A DNA stretch of 64,000 bases from Pseudomonas proteolytica (GCF_007858275.1 NZ_VFEV01000027.1:1-64000), one strand, 5' to 3'. Shown: positions 7,720-16,309, counted from the stretch's first letter. Notes: generated by a model not told the origin, from the letters alone. Numbers and translations are program-made.

Positions 7720-8119
7720 GTGCAGATCCTTATGCGTGTGTGAATGACCAAGGTACAACGCCATCATAGTGACACCAAAGTCATTTCTGCGACTAAGAAC
7801 TGCGAAATTGATCCGTCACCTAGGACACCGTTTGGGTGCGTACCATGGGCCGAAGCTGAGGTGTCTGCTGATGAGTGTCTACACATACCAGTATGAGATG
7901 GCGTTGTTGAACTCGGGGCTGGTGTAAGACGTAATCGGGTAATCCGGATTAGAGACCTTGGCACCTACCGGGGGTAGGATTGGGGATCTCTCTTGGGTTG
8001 GTTAGGGAGGGACAAGCGATAAAAAGGCTGGGGATATATCCTAGAGGGAGGTCAGTTGTGGCAGGAGAATGTCCTGTGCCTTGACAAGATTCCAGGGTAT
8101 TTCGGTGCAAATGGCAAAA
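7720..8119. other. Non-coding right end of the accessory island
   Basis: No gene seen. A perfect 12-base palindrome TAATCCGGATTA lies at 7940-7951. On the minus strand GGATCAATTTCGC near 7820-7808 loosely resembles the GGGTCAGTTTTC repeat of the IS21-like end at the left edge, so old IS debris is possible. The sequence joins broken hrpB near 8120; no attachment-site repeat or integrase could be identified. Confidence 0.5.
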
Positions 8120-8501
8120 CATGGAATTCGTCGAAGATCAGCAAGCCCACGCCATCGAGTGCCGGATCATCCTGCAGGCGGCGGGTGAGGATGCCTTCGG
8201 TGACCACTTCGATACGGGTGTTGGGGCCGACCTTGCTGTCCAGGCGGATACGGTAGCCAACGGTCTCCCCGACCTTCTCCCCCAGTTCACTGGCCAACCG
8301 CTCGGCGGCGGCACGGGCGGCGAGCCGGCGGGGTTCAAGCATCAGGATGGTTTGCCCGGCCAGCCAGGTTTCATTCAACAGCGCCAACGGCACCCGCGTG
8401 GTTTTACCGGCGCCGGGCGGTGCTTCGAGCACGGCTTCATGGCGCGTCGCCAAGGCTTCACGCAAGGCGGGTAAAACATCATCGATTGGCAACGAATTCA
8501 T
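8120..8501 (-). pseudogene. hrpB: hrpB, ATP-dependent RNA helicase, cut after the Walker B motif
   Basis: Starting at ATG 8501 the frame reads as the N-terminus of HrpB, a DEAH-type helicase of over 800 residues in most bacteria. The Walker A motif APPGAGKTTRVPLAL, LEPRRLAARAAAERLA, and LIFDEFH of motif II are all present. HrpB normally continues with E-R-S after DEFH. Here the reading switches at about 8120 to unrelated codons (V-L-P-F-A-P) and stops at 8052, giving only about 127 native residues. The break coincides with the island edge, so integration into hrpB is the simple explanation. The rest of hrpB is not in the window and may lie on the far side of the island. Helicase function is surely lost from this copy. 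Confidence 0.9.
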
Positions 8502-8668
8502 ACTGGCTCCAAGGCAGAGCGGCGAGTATAACGGCGAACTGCTGGATACCGCTGGAGTGCCGCCTCCAATTGGAATGCGACTAAAAGTAGGCGCTGGCCC
8601 CCACATTAGAGGGGTGGCGCGCGGTAGATCTGCTTTATAGTCACCCCATACAAGTTCAGGAGAATCCC

Positions 8669-9088
8669 ATGCGTATTGCTTCCCGTGTCATCGGCGGTGT
8701 TGTGGCCGTCACCCTGTTGAGCCAACTGACGGCCTGCGGTTCGATTTTCTATCCTGATCGCCGTGGCCAGATCGACGGCAAGATCGACCCGGCGATTGCC
8801 GTGCTCGATGCGGTCGGCCTGCTGTTCTACGTGATCCCCGGCCTGATAGCCTTTGGCGTGGACTTCGCCACCGGCGCGATTTACTTCGAGCCGGGCAAGA
8901 GCGCACAAGTGGCCCCCGAGAAGCTGCAAGAAGCCATCGGCGCCGACGGCAAAGTGGATAACACCAAGCTGCAAACCATCATCGAACACGAAACCGGCCG
9001 CAGCTTGCCGCTGGACGACCCACGCCTGATCCAGTTCAAAGGCAGCGTGCAACAACTCGCGTCTCTGGGCCTGCAACCTGCCGCGTAA
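8669..9088 (+). CDS. Conserved small lipoprotein
   Basis: 139 residues with a type II signal peptide: hydrophobic segment then lipobox LTAC with the acylated Cys near residue 23. After it come GSIFYPDRRGQIDGKIDP and a hydrophobic stretch (VGLLFYVIPGLIAFGVDFA, about 50-68) that could be membrane associated, then a short helical tail. AGGAGA precedes the start by 5 bases. It starts divergently from the hrpB remnant, and fieF follows 15 bases after its stop, suggesting joint transcription. Function unknown; the family is common in Pseudomonas. Confidence 0.85.
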   Translation: MRIASRVIGGVVAVTLLSQLTACGSIFYPDRRGQIDGKIDPAIAVLDAVGLLFYVIPGLIAFGVDFATGAIYFEPGKSAQVAPEKLQEAIGADGKVDNTKLQTIIEHETGRSLPLDDPRLIQFKGSVQQLASLGLQPAA

Positions 9089-9103
9089 GGATTTGACTGC
9101 CCC

Positions 9104-9997
9104 ATGAGCACCAGCACCGAACACGCCCGCCTCTTGCGCCTGGCCACCCGCGCTTCGGTCGGCGTGGCCAGCATCCTGATTATCGGTAAAGCCGTCGCAT
9201 GGTGGTTCAGTGGTTCGGTGAGCATGCTGGCCGGGCTGACCGATTCGCTGCTCGACGGCGTGACGTCGCTGCTCAACCTGCTGGCGGTGCATTACGCGCT
9301 GCGCCCGGCGGATGACGATCACCGTTATGGGCATGGCAAGGCAGAATCCCTGGCGGGCATGGCCCAGGCGCTGTTTATCGCAGGCAGTGCAGTGTTGATC
9401 GCCTTCCAGGCTTACCAGCGCTTGCAGCACCCGGAACCGGTGGGCGCGCCATGGCTGAGTATCGCGGTGATTGTGCTGTCGCTGGCGCTGACCGTGGCGC
9501 TGCTGATCTTGCAACATCGGGTGATCCGCGAAACCGGCTCGAACGCGGTGCGCGCGGACTCGCTGCACTACCGGTCGGACCTGCTGCTCAATGGCAGCAT
9601 CCTCCTGGCGCTGGTGCTGGCGGCTTTTGGCTTGCATCAAGTCGATGCCTGGTTTGGCCTGGGGATCGCCGCCTACATCTTGTGGAGCGCGATCCAGATC
9701 GCCCGGGAAAGCTTTGCCGTGCTGATGGACGAGGAGCTGCCGGCCGAAGTCAGCCAGCACATGCTCGAACTGGCCCGTGGCGTGCCCGGCGTATTGGGTG
9801 CCCATGATTTACGCACGCGGATTTCCGGCAACCACTGGTTTGTGCAGTTGCATCTGGAGTTACCGGGAGAGTTGAGCCTGTCGGTGGCCCACGGCATCAG
9901 CGACCAGGCCGCCGATGCCATCCATCAGGCCTACCCACGGGCCGAGGTGCTGGTGCACGCCGACCCGCTGGAAGTGGTCACCGGCAACAAGGCTTAG
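9104..9997 (+). CDS. fieF: Cation-diffusion-facilitator metal exporter
   Basis: 297 residues, normal FieF/YiiP length. Six predicted membrane helices. The zinc/iron site residues appear as DSLLDG in helix 2 and DSLHYRSD in helix 5, with the HGKAE motif between helices 2 and 3. The cytoplasmic C-terminal domain (about 208-297) carries the conserved His/Asp residues used for dimer metal binding. CDF proteins exchange protons for divalent metals such as Fe(II) or Zn(II) across the inner membrane; the exact metal cannot be told here. Its stop overlaps that of the convergent DUF6515 gene by 4 bases. Confidence 0.92.
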   Translation: MSTSTEHARLLRLATRASVGVASILIIGKAVAWWFSGSVSMLAGLTDSLLDGVTSLLNLLAVHYALRPADDDHRYGHGKAESLAGMAQALFIAGSAVLIAFQAYQRLQHPEPVGAPWLSIAVIVLSLALTVALLILQHRVIRETGSNAVRADSLHYRSDLLLNGSILLALVLAAFGLHQVDAWFGLGIAAYILWSAIQIARESFAVLMDEELPAEVSQHMLELARGVPGVLGAHDLRTRISGNHWFVQLHLELPGELSLSVAHGISDQAADAIHQAYPRAEVLVHADPLEVVTGNKA

Positions 9998-10992
9998 TAG
10001 GTCACCTGATAGCCGCGGCTGCCCAGGCAGTTGCCCTGGGCCTGGCGGTAGGTTTGCACCACCGCTGGCGCAGGCGCGTAGGTGACGGTCTGCGGGTCGA
10101 AGCCACTCTGCTGCACCGCCCAGCGATAGCAATCGTAACCGTCCTGCTGCACCTGGGCAGGCGATTGACCGTTGGCGGGATAGGCCACCACGTCATACCC
10201 ATTGCCCTGGGGCGCCGGCTGCGGCGGCAGGCTGGCCACCGGCGGTTGCACCACCACGTACTGCTGGGTACTGCTCTCGTAACTGTAATAGGCGCCAGCG
10301 GCGAGGAAAAACAGCGCGCTGCCTACCCACACTTCCCGCGCATAGTCCGGCAGGTAATGCACACGAATCCCGTAGGGTGGCGCGACCACTACATAGCGCG
10401 GGCCTTGGGGCCGATACCAATAACCACCCGAGAAGAAATAATCCTGGCCGCGATAGGGCACGCGGTAATTGCGGTCGGGGAAGCGGTCCACCGTGTAGCC
10501 CGGCCGATATTGCGGGCCGGGCCCCCAGCCATTGCCATGCCCGTCGGGGCGGCCTGGCCAGCGATTGTCATTGGGGTGGCCGTTGTAGCCTGGGCGCGAG
10601 CCGGGGCCGCCGGCTTGCCAATGCGGGTTGCCGTCGTTGCGCCTGGGAATGTCACGGTAATTGCCCTGGCGCGGCTCCTGGGTCTGGCCTACGGAATCGG
10701 GCCGGCCCTGGATTGGCAGGTTGCTACCGGCCTGGGGCGCCGGGCGTGGTGCGTCGTGGCCTTGCGGACGCGCCTGCCACTGGCCATTCTGGCCACCGCG
10801 CTCACCCTGCGGGCTTGGCTGGATGTGTTCCGGGCGCGGCGGGTTGGCTGAATGCCCTCGCTCTCGCTGCCCGTCACCGCCCTGCGGGCCTTGCCCCTGC
10901 CGTGGTGAGTTGTCTCGTTCCTCGGCCATCAACTGCGTGCCGAAGGTGACCATCAACACCCCTACACCTGCCAAACGCCAGATGCGCTTCAT
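9994..10992 (-). CDS. Secreted Gly/Pro/Gln-rich DUF6515-type protein
   Basis: 332 residues from ATG 10992, which follows AGGA with a 5-base gap; an in-frame GTG lies 12 bases upstream. A signal peptide (to about residue 23, ending QLMAEE) leads into about 150 low-complexity residues rich in Gly, Pro, Gln, Arg and Asn, probably disordered. Next is the DUF6515-like core with YFFSGGYWYRPQG, YVVVAPPYGIRVHYLP and a hydrophobic segment (VWVGSALFFLAAGAYYSY). A C-terminal region has two Cys (DCYRWAVQQSGFDPQ and GNCLGSRGYQV) that could form a disulfide. Likely periplasmic or envelope associated; function unknown. Confidence 0.85.
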   Translation of the reverse strand: MKRIWRLAGVGVLMVTFGTQLMAEERDNSPRQGQGPQGGDGQRERGHSANPPRPEHIQPSPQGERGGQNGQWQARPQGHDAPRPAPQAGSNLPIQGRPDSVGQTQEPRQGNYRDIPRRNDGNPHWQAGGPGSRPGYNGHPNDNRWPGRPDGHGNGWGPGPQYRPGYTVDRFPDRNYRVPYRGQDYFFSGGYWYRPQGPRYVVVAPPYGIRVHYLPDYAREVWVGSALFFLAAGAYYSYESSTQQYVVVQPPVASLPPQPAPQGNGYDVVAYPANGQSPAQVQQDGYDCYRWAVQQSGFDPQTVTYAPAPAVVQTYRQAQGNCLGSRGYQVTY

Positions 10993-11090
10993 GCTATTCC
11001 TCACTGCGGATTAGGGCCTGTGCATGAGACTGGAAAAGCCGGGCCCGGTTCTGCAACAGGTTATCAGTCGCCAGAACAATTTTCGCCGGC

Positions 11091-11121
11091 AAAAGAAAAG
11101 GGGCGACCCGTCGGTCGCCCC
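11091..11121 (-). terminator. Strong intrinsic terminator on the minus strand
   Basis: A perfect 9-bp stem GGGGCGACC/GGTCGCCCC (11100-11108 and 11113-11121) with a 4-base loop is followed, on the minus strand only, by TTTTCTTTT. No annotated minus-strand gene lies just upstream (the next gene to the right is the plus-strand Lrp-type regulator), so it should end an unannotated transcript. Confidence 0.8.
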
Positions 11122-11285
11122 TTGAGAACTTCGTCCTGGCTCAACGCTTATGACGTTGGCTCACCTCACGCCGTCTTGTGGACAGTGTGCAGCCCGGGGG
11201 CCGGCCCAACCCGGTGGGGTTGGCGGGCCGCAGCCGGCCTGATTGGGCGGGCTGCAGTGGACTCTATGTCCGGGCAGTGATTCTG
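11091..11285 (-). ncRNA. Candidate small RNA ending at the 11.1 kb terminator
   Basis: The orphan minus-strand terminator implies a transcript that starts within the 290 bases before the Lrp gene. A possible -10 box TATGAT lies at 11297-11292, giving a start near 11285 and an RNA of about 195 bases. No -35 box is evident. Several G+C-rich inverted segments fall inside it, including CAACCC paired with GGGTTG, and no open frame of useful size. I do not recognise the family. Confidence 0.3.
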
Positions 11286-11347
11286 TTGGTAATCATAGGC
11301 GTGAGGCGCCGACAGATGATTGCGAAGATTGCGTCAATAAACAGTGC

Positions 11348-11377
11348 TTGCGCAATTTTTAACCCTGGATAGATAAT
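11348..11377 (+). promoter_or_regulatory. Promoter for the Lrp-type regulator
   Basis: TTGCGC (11348-11353) and GATAAT (11372-11377) are separated by 18 bases and lie 32 bases before the start codon. The -10 matches 5/6. Regulators of this family often bind their own promoter, which is not shown here. Confidence 0.45.
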
Positions 11378-11409
11378 TCACAGCAATAGTTACGACAAAG
11401 GCCATCCCC

Positions 11410-11889
11410 ATGAGCAAACTTGACCGATACGACCTGAGTATTTTGGCGGAATTACAGCGCGACGCGAGGATCTCCAACCAGGAGCTGGCCGAGCGGATCG
11501 GCCTGTCGCCGTCACCCTGCTCGCGCCGGGTCAAGCAATTGGAAGACGACGGCTATATCTCGCGCCAGGTCGCCCTGCTCGACCGCAAGATGCTTGGCCT
11601 AAGCCTCACGGCCTACGTGTTGATCGGCATGGACCGACACACCCCCGAGCGTTTCGAGAACTTCGAAGCGGCCATCCGCACCTTGCCGCAAGTACTGGAA
11701 TGCAGCCTGGTCACCGGGATGGATGCCGACTATCAGTTGAAAGTGGTGGTGCCGGATATGGATCACTATCAGAAACTGCTGCTGGGCCACCTGACCCGGA
11801 TTGAAGGGGTGACCAGCGTGCGCTCAAGCTTCGTGCTCAACCAGGTGCTTAACAGCACCGAGTTGCCGTTGACTCACCTGCGTACCTAA
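11410..11889 (+). CDS. Lrp/AsnC-family transcription regulator
   Basis: 159 residues, usual family length. The N-terminal winged helix-turn-helix covers about residues 4-60 (LDRYDLSILAELQRDARIS, then GLSPSPCSRRVKQLE as recognition helix). The C-terminal RAM ligand-binding domain covers about 68-145, with VTGMDADYQLKVVV as its central strand. The target amino acid cannot be deduced. It is a single gene with its own promoter; a REP pair follows its stop. Confidence 0.9.
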   Translation: MSKLDRYDLSILAELQRDARISNQELAERIGLSPSPCSRRVKQLEDDGYISRQVALLDRKMLGLSLTAYVLIGMDRHTPERFENFEAAIRTLPQVLECSLVTGMDADYQLKVVVPDMDHYQKLLLGHLTRIEGVTSVRSSFVLNQVLNSTELPLTHLRT

Positions 11890-11907
11890 GACTCACCACT
11901 AACCCCA

Positions 11908-11998
11908 TGTAGGAGATGGCTTGCCTGCGATAGCGGAATTTCAGTCGCTGATATGCCAGCTGACAGTCCGCTATCGCAGGCAAGCCAGCTCCCACATT
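11908..11998. repeat. REP pair (type GGCTTGCCTGCGAT)
   Basis: Inverted arms 11918-11937 and 11967-11986 match over 20 bases (GGCTTGCCTGCGATAGCGGA and its complement), with the usual outer GGAG/CTCC part imperfect on the left. It lies between the Lrp-type gene and a DUF2788 gene. Confidence 0.85.
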
Positions 11999-12107
11999 TT
12001 GAGCGCGCTCAGGCAGTGACACCTGGGTGCGACGCACCGACGCAGGTCAACGTTGCACCTGCCGCCTTGCCTTATACTGCGCGCCTGCCTTTGTCGGAAA
12101 CTGCCCA

Positions 12108-12326
12108 ATGAATTCGATTGACCCCGTGCTGTTTGAAGAGTGGATGATGACCGGACTGGTCACCCTCCTAATCGTTTTCATGGGCTTTATCGTCTGGGAC
12201 CTGGCGAAGAAATCCAAAGCCGGGCGCTTTGGCTCGATGATTCTGTTCTTCGTGCTGGGCCTGGGCGTGGCCGCGTTCATCATCAAGAGCGTAGTGATCG
12301 GCCTGATCGAATCCGGGGCGTTATAA
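12108..12326 (+). CDS. DUF2788 small inner-membrane protein
   Basis: 72 residues from ATG 12108. Two hydrophobic segments are clear: MMTGLVTLLIVFMGFIVW near 13-30 and ILFFVLGLGVAAFIIKSVVI near 46-65, joined by a basic loop (KKSKAGRFG). This matches the DUF2788 pattern, small membrane proteins common in gamma-proteobacteria. Function unknown. The end overlaps the convergent rluE by 6 bases. Confidence 0.85.
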   Translation: MNSIDPVLFEEWMMTGLVTLLIVFMGFIVWDLAKKSKAGRFGSMILFFVLGLGVAAFIIKSVVIGLIESGAL

Positions 12327-12956
12327 GCGCGCCGGCACTTCGCGGTATTGGCCCTGGTCCAGGCCTTCAATCGACCAATCACCGATTTTCACCCGCACCA
12401 GGCGCAAGGTCGGCAAGCCCACGGCGGCGGTCATGCGCCGCACCTGGCGGTTGCGCCCCTCGCGAATCACCAGTTCCAGCCAATAGGTCGGCAGGTTTTT
12501 ACGAAACCGCACCGGCGGGTTGCGCGGCCACAGTTCTGGCTCCTCCAGTCGCCGGGCCTGGGCCGGCAGGGTCATGCCGTCGTTCAACTCCACCCCCGCG
12601 CGCAGGCGTTGCAGATGCTCCTCGGTGGGCTCGCCTTCCACCTGTACCCAGTAGGTCTTTGCCAGTTTGTGCTTGGGGTCGGCAATCCGCGCCTGCAACT
12701 GGCCATCGTTGGTCAGCAGCAACAGGCCTTCACTGTCCCGATCCAGGCGCCCGGCGGGGTAGATGCCGGGGATATCAATGAAATCCTTGAGGGTCGCGCG
12801 CCCGCCTTCGTCACTGAATTGGGTCAGCACGTCGAAGGGTTTATTGAACAGGATCAACTTCGGCTCGGCCGGCGGCGCCTTGGCGACACGGCGAGCAGCG
12901 GCATGTGGCGGTTTCACGCCAGGGCGGCGCGAGTCGGGACGGGCAGGACGGGACAT
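12321..12956 (-). CDS. rluE: 23S rRNA pseudouridine synthase, RluE type
   Basis: 211 residues. It lacks an S4 domain and begins with a basic, disordered tail (to about 30), followed by LILFNKPFDVLTQF and the catalytic motif GRLDRDSEGLLLLTNDG, whose second Asp is the expected nucleophile. The C-terminal segment IREGRNRQVRRM is the other family signature. RluE converts U2457 of 23S rRNA to pseudouridine in E. coli; the close relatives RsuA and RluB usually have an S4 domain, which supports RluE here. Confidence 0.85.
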   Translation of the reverse strand: MSRPARPDSRRPGVKPPHAAARRVAKAPPAEPKLILFNKPFDVLTQFSDEGGRATLKDFIDIPGIYPAGRLDRDSEGLLLLTNDGQLQARIADPKHKLAKTYWVQVEGEPTEEHLQRLRAGVELNDGMTLPAQARRLEEPELWPRNPPVRFRKNLPTYWLELVIREGRNRQVRRMTAAVGLPTLRLVRVKIGDWSIEGLDQGQYREVPARL

Positions 12957-12970
12957 GGCAACGGAATATC

Positions 12971-13009
12971 TAACGGTCAGGACCGACCATGCTAGTGGCC
13001 TGACCGTTA
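12971..13009. repeat. 11-bp inverted repeat between amn and rluE
   Basis: TAACGGTCAGG (12971-12981) and CCTGACCGTTA (12999-13009) are exact complements with a 17-base spacer. It lies just after the amn stop and just ahead of rluE, both on the minus strand. No T run follows, so it could be a weak terminator, a processing hairpin or an operator for rluE. Confidence 0.6.
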
Positions 13010-13026
13010 AATAACCACCCTGCTAT

Positions 13027-14526
13027 TTAGCGGAACGGCGGCTCGTCAAAGCTGCGCAGTTTGCGCGAATGCAACGAGTTGAGCTCGGTGCGCAACAAGT
13101 CCACCGCCTCGATGCCGATCTTCAAGTGCTGGCTCACGGCCCGCTCATAGAACGCGTTGGCCGAACCTGGCAACTTGATTTCACTGTGCAGCGGCTTGTC
13201 CGACACACACAGCAATGTGCCGTAAGGCACCCGCAAACGGTAGCCTTGCGCGGCGATGGTGCCGCTTTCCATATCCACCGCCACCGCACGCGACAGGTTG
13301 ATCAACGGCCGTTCCTGGGCCCAGCGCAGCTCCCAGTTGCGATCGTCGTAGGTCAACACGGTGCCGGTGCGCAGGCGTTTTTTCAGCTCTTCGCCCTTCT
13401 CGCCGGTGACGTTCGCCGCCGCTTGCTGCAACGCCATCTGCACTTCGGCCAGCGCCGGGATGGGGATGTTCGGCGGCACCACGCGGTCGAGAATGCCGTC
13501 GCGCCGCATGTAAGCATGGGCCAGCACATAGTCGCCGATGGTCTGGGATTGGCGCAGGCCACCGCAGTGACCGATCATCAGCCAGCAATGGGGACGCAAC
13601 ACCGCCAAGTGGTCGGTGATGTTCTTGGCATTGGACGGGCCGACACCGATGTTGACCAGGGTCACGCCATGGCCATCGCTGGCCTGCAAGTGGTAGGCCG
13701 GCATCTGATAACGGTGCCAGACCACGCCTGCGGCAATGGCAGACGCTTCGCCATGGTCCATGCCTTTTTCGATGATCACGTTGCCCGGCAATACCATGCG
13801 GATAAAGCGTGGGTCGCTGCGCAATTGTTCCAGGCCATGGACGATGAACTGGTCAACGTAACGGTGGTAGTTGGTCAGCAGAATCCACGGCTGCACATGC
13901 CGCCAATCGCTGCCGGTGTAGTGCACCAGGCGGCGCAGGGAGAAATCCACGCGGGCCGCATCGAAGAGCGCCAGGGGCAGCGGATCGGTGTTCTCCCAGT
14001 CATACAGACCATCGGCGATACCATCGGTGGCGGCGGACAGATCGGTGCTCGGGAACACCCGCGCCAGGGTCGCTGCGGTCACGCCGGAGCCGGCCAACTC
14101 GTCGCCCTGCTCCACCACGTACGGGTACGGGATATTCTGCTGGCTGACGCCCACTTCTACCGTCACGGTGAAGTCGTGCATCAACGGCACCAGTTGTTCC
14201 AGCAGGTATTTGCGGAACGCCGCCGGATGGGTGACGGTGACGCTGTAGGTGCCCGGCAACTGCACCTTGGCGTAAGCGCGAGTGGTCTGTGGGACTTCGC
14301 CATGGCAGTGGTAGGTCAGGCGCAGTTCGGGGTAGCGAAAGAGCGCACGTTGTGCGGCGTCGGGCTCGACGCGATCCTTGAGGTATTGCTTGAGAGCCTG
14401 GTTGAGCGCGCCGGTGGCTCGCTCATGCAGAGCTGCCAGCCGATCCACGGCCTCTTCGGCAGTTTGGACGACAACAAAAGCTTCGGTCACGGTAAGCATC
14501 CTGTGTTCTGACGTGCAGGCCTTCAT
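13027..14526 (-). CDS. amn: AMP nucleosidase
   Basis: 499 residues, close to the family's usual 480-500. AMP nucleosidase splits AMP to adenine and ribose 5-phosphate in purine salvage. An N-terminal regulatory domain (about 15-180) precedes a nucleoside-phosphorylase-like catalytic domain with GVTLVNIGVGPSNAKN, MIGHCGGLRQSQ and VDMESGTIAAQGYR, the last holding the conserved catalytic region. The start is uncertain: ATG at 14526 or ATG at 14499 (M-L-T-V-T-E), neither with a strong ribosome site. aidB lies upstream on the same strand, separated by a short palindrome. Confidence 0.93.
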   Translation of the reverse strand: MKACTSEHRMLTVTEAFVVVQTAEEAVDRLAALHERATGALNQALKQYLKDRVEPDAAQRALFRYPELRLTYHCHGEVPQTTRAYAKVQLPGTYSVTVTHPAAFRKYLLEQLVPLMHDFTVTVEVGVSQQNIPYPYVVEQGDELAGSGVTAATLARVFPSTDLSAATDGIADGLYDWENTDPLPLALFDAARVDFSLRRLVHYTGSDWRHVQPWILLTNYHRYVDQFIVHGLEQLRSDPRFIRMVLPGNVIIEKGMDHGEASAIAAGVVWHRYQMPAYHLQASDGHGVTLVNIGVGPSNAKNITDHLAVLRPHCWLMIGHCGGLRQSQTIGDYVLAHAYMRRDGILDRVVPPNIPIPALAEVQMALQQAAANVTGEKGEELKKRLRTGTVLTYDDRNWELRWAQERPLINLSRAVAVDMESGTIAAQGYRLRVPYGTLLCVSDKPLHSEIKLPGSANAFYERAVSQHLKIGIEAVDLLRTELNSLHSRKLRSFDEPPFR

Positions 14527-14620
14527 CTTGCCTGCATCGCCGCCAGACGCAAACTCTGAATTGGCATGCCTGGTTATCCACAGGCCGACCTAACCACCTC
14601 TGAATTGGAATGCGTTCAAA

Positions 14621-14644
14621 TGTAGGAGCAGGCTTGCCTGCTCC
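14621..14644. repeat. Short REP-like palindrome between aidB and amn
   Basis: GGAGCAGGC (14625-14633) and GCCTGCTCC (14636-14644) form a perfect 9-bp stem around TT, preceded by TGTA. It looks like a single REP unit and could act as a weak terminator after aidB. Confidence 0.65.
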
Positions 14645-14662
14645 AATTACATGGGATCGCGT

Positions 14663-16309
14663 TTAGGCAGGGGTTGAACGGGCGACGATGGCCTGCACAT
14701 CCACACCCCGTGGCAAGGTGCCATACACCCGCCCCGACGACTCACCCAACCGACTGCCGATAAACCCATCGCTGACACTGGCGTTGCCCGCCTCCAGCAA
14801 CAACTTAGCCTGCAACGCCACGGCGATATCCTCAGTCAGTTGCCGCGCCCGGTACTGGATGTCCTGGGTGTCCATAAACGCCGACTTCAATTGCTCGATA
14901 TGCCGCGCCAGGCGCTTATCGCCATGCCCATCGCCCAATTCGACGAACAATGTCTCCAGCACCCCAGGCTCCTTCGACAAGGCACGCAGCACGTCCAGGC
15001 ATTGCACGTTGCCAGAACCTTCCCACGTAGAATTGACCGGTGCCTCACGGTACAGGCGCGGCAAGATGCTGTCTTCGACATACCCGGCGCCGCCCATGCA
15101 TTCGGCGGCTTCGTTGATCATGGCCGGCGCGCGCTTGCAGATCCAATACTTGCCCACGGCTGTCACCAACCGGGCGAACTTGGCTTCTTGCTCATCCCCC
15201 AGATGGTCCAGCGCCCGGCCCATGCGCAGGCTCAAGGCCAGGGCCGCCTCGCTTTCCAGGGCGAGATCGGCCAGGACGTTTTGCATCAAAGGTTGTTCAA
15301 TGAGCACGCGGCCACCGACCGAACGATGGGCACAATGATGGCTGGCCTGGGTCAGGGCCTGGCGCATCAAGGCGCTGGAACCGACCATGCAATCGAAACG
15401 GGTCATGGCGACCATTTCGATGATGGTCGGCACGCCCCGGCCCTCTTCGCCGATCATCCAGGCCAGGGCACCCCGGAATTCCACTTCGCTGGACGCGTTT
15501 GAGCAATTGCCGAGTTTGTTTTTCAGGCGCTGGATATAGAACTGGTTACGCGTGTCATCCGGGCGGTGCCGGGGCAGCAGGAAACAGGTCAGGCCCTTGT
15601 CAGTCTGGGCCAAGGTCAGGAAGGCATCGCACATCGGCGCCGAGCAGAACCACTTGTGCCCCACCAATTCATAGGGCTGGCCAGGACCGCCAGCACCCAC
15701 GGGGTAAGCGCGGGTGGTATTGGCACGCACGTCGGTGCCGCCCTGTTTCTCGGTCATGGCCATGCCGATGGTTGCGCCGGCCTTGTGGGCGATGCCGACG
15801 TTGCGCGGGTCATATTCGGTGTTGAGGATTTTTGCCAGCCAGGTGTCGGCCAGGTCCGGTTGCAGACGCAGGGCCGGCACGCAGGCGAAGGTCATGGTCA
15901 GCGGGCAGCCCGTGCCGGCTTCGGCCTGGCTGTGCAGGTAGGTCAGGGCCGCTCGGGCGACATGGGCGCCCGCCTGGGGATGGGCCCAGGGCAGCGACGG
16001 CAGGCCATGTTCAACGGCGGTGCGCATCAGTTGGTGATACGCCGGGTGGAACTCCACCAGGTCAATGCGGTGACCATAACGATCATGGCTGCTGAACACC
16101 GGCTTGTTCTGATTCGCCAGGAACCCGGCCTCCATCAGCGGCCCGCCCGCCAAGGCGCCATAGGCATCGATACGCGCCTCGGCCCAGCCCGCGCCAAAGC
16201 GCCGCGACCATTCCTGCAGGGGCAGGTCGAGGCGATACAGATTGGCGCCGTCCAGGGACGGCGGCTGATTGGTAACGTCGTGGGTTTCGGCGAACTGGTG
16301 CAGATTCAT
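14663..16309 (-). CDS. aidB: AidB-type acyl-CoA dehydrogenase family protein
   Basis: 548 residues, the AidB length rather than the 380 of ordinary acyl-CoA dehydrogenases. Features seen are MAMTEKQGGTDVRANTT (substrate/FAD region), HKWFCSAPMCDAF, and the diagnostic AECMGGAGYVED followed by REAPVNSTWEGSGNVQCLDV. In E. coli AidB is a flavoprotein induced by alkylation stress that binds DNA and may protect promoters from damage; the C-terminal segment after about 440 is the DNA-binding part there. Monocistronic or weakly linked to amn. Assignment is by family signature. Confidence 0.88.
   Translation of the reverse strand: MNLHQFAETHDVTNQPPSLDGANLYRLDLPLQEWSRRFGAGWAEARIDAYGALAGGPLMEAGFLANQNKPVFSSHDRYGHRIDLVEFHPAYHQLMRTAVEHGLPSLPWAHPQAGAHVARAALTYLHSQAEAGTGCPLTMTFACVPALRLQPDLADTWLAKILNTEYDPRNVGIAHKAGATIGMAMTEKQGGTDVRANTTRAYPVGAGGPGQPYELVGHKWFCSAPMCDAFLTLAQTDKGLTCFLLPRHRPDDTRNQFYIQRLKNKLGNCSNASSEVEFRGALAWMIGEEGRGVPTIIEMVAMTRFDCMVGSSALMRQALTQASHHCAHRSVGGRVLIEQPLMQNVLADLALESEAALALSLRMGRALDHLGDEQEAKFARLVTAVGKYWICKRAPAMINEAAECMGGAGYVEDSILPRLYREAPVNSTWEGSGNVQCLDVLRALSKEPGVLETLFVELGDGHGDKRLARHIEQLKSAFMDTQDIQYRARQLTEDIAVALQAKLLLEAGNASVSDGFIGSRLGESSGRVYGTLPRGVDVQAIVARSTPA

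Noticed and set aside
7764..7964. 66-codon minus-strand frame at the island end
   Set aside because: Low-complexity Ser/Thr/Pro/His composition, no ribosome site and no homology pattern.
13069..14511. 480-codon plus-strand frame opposite amn (and similar long frames opposite aidB, hemL, proA, mrdA, rodA and mpl)
   Set aside because: All are antisense shadows with biased composition, no ribosome site and no recognisable domain.
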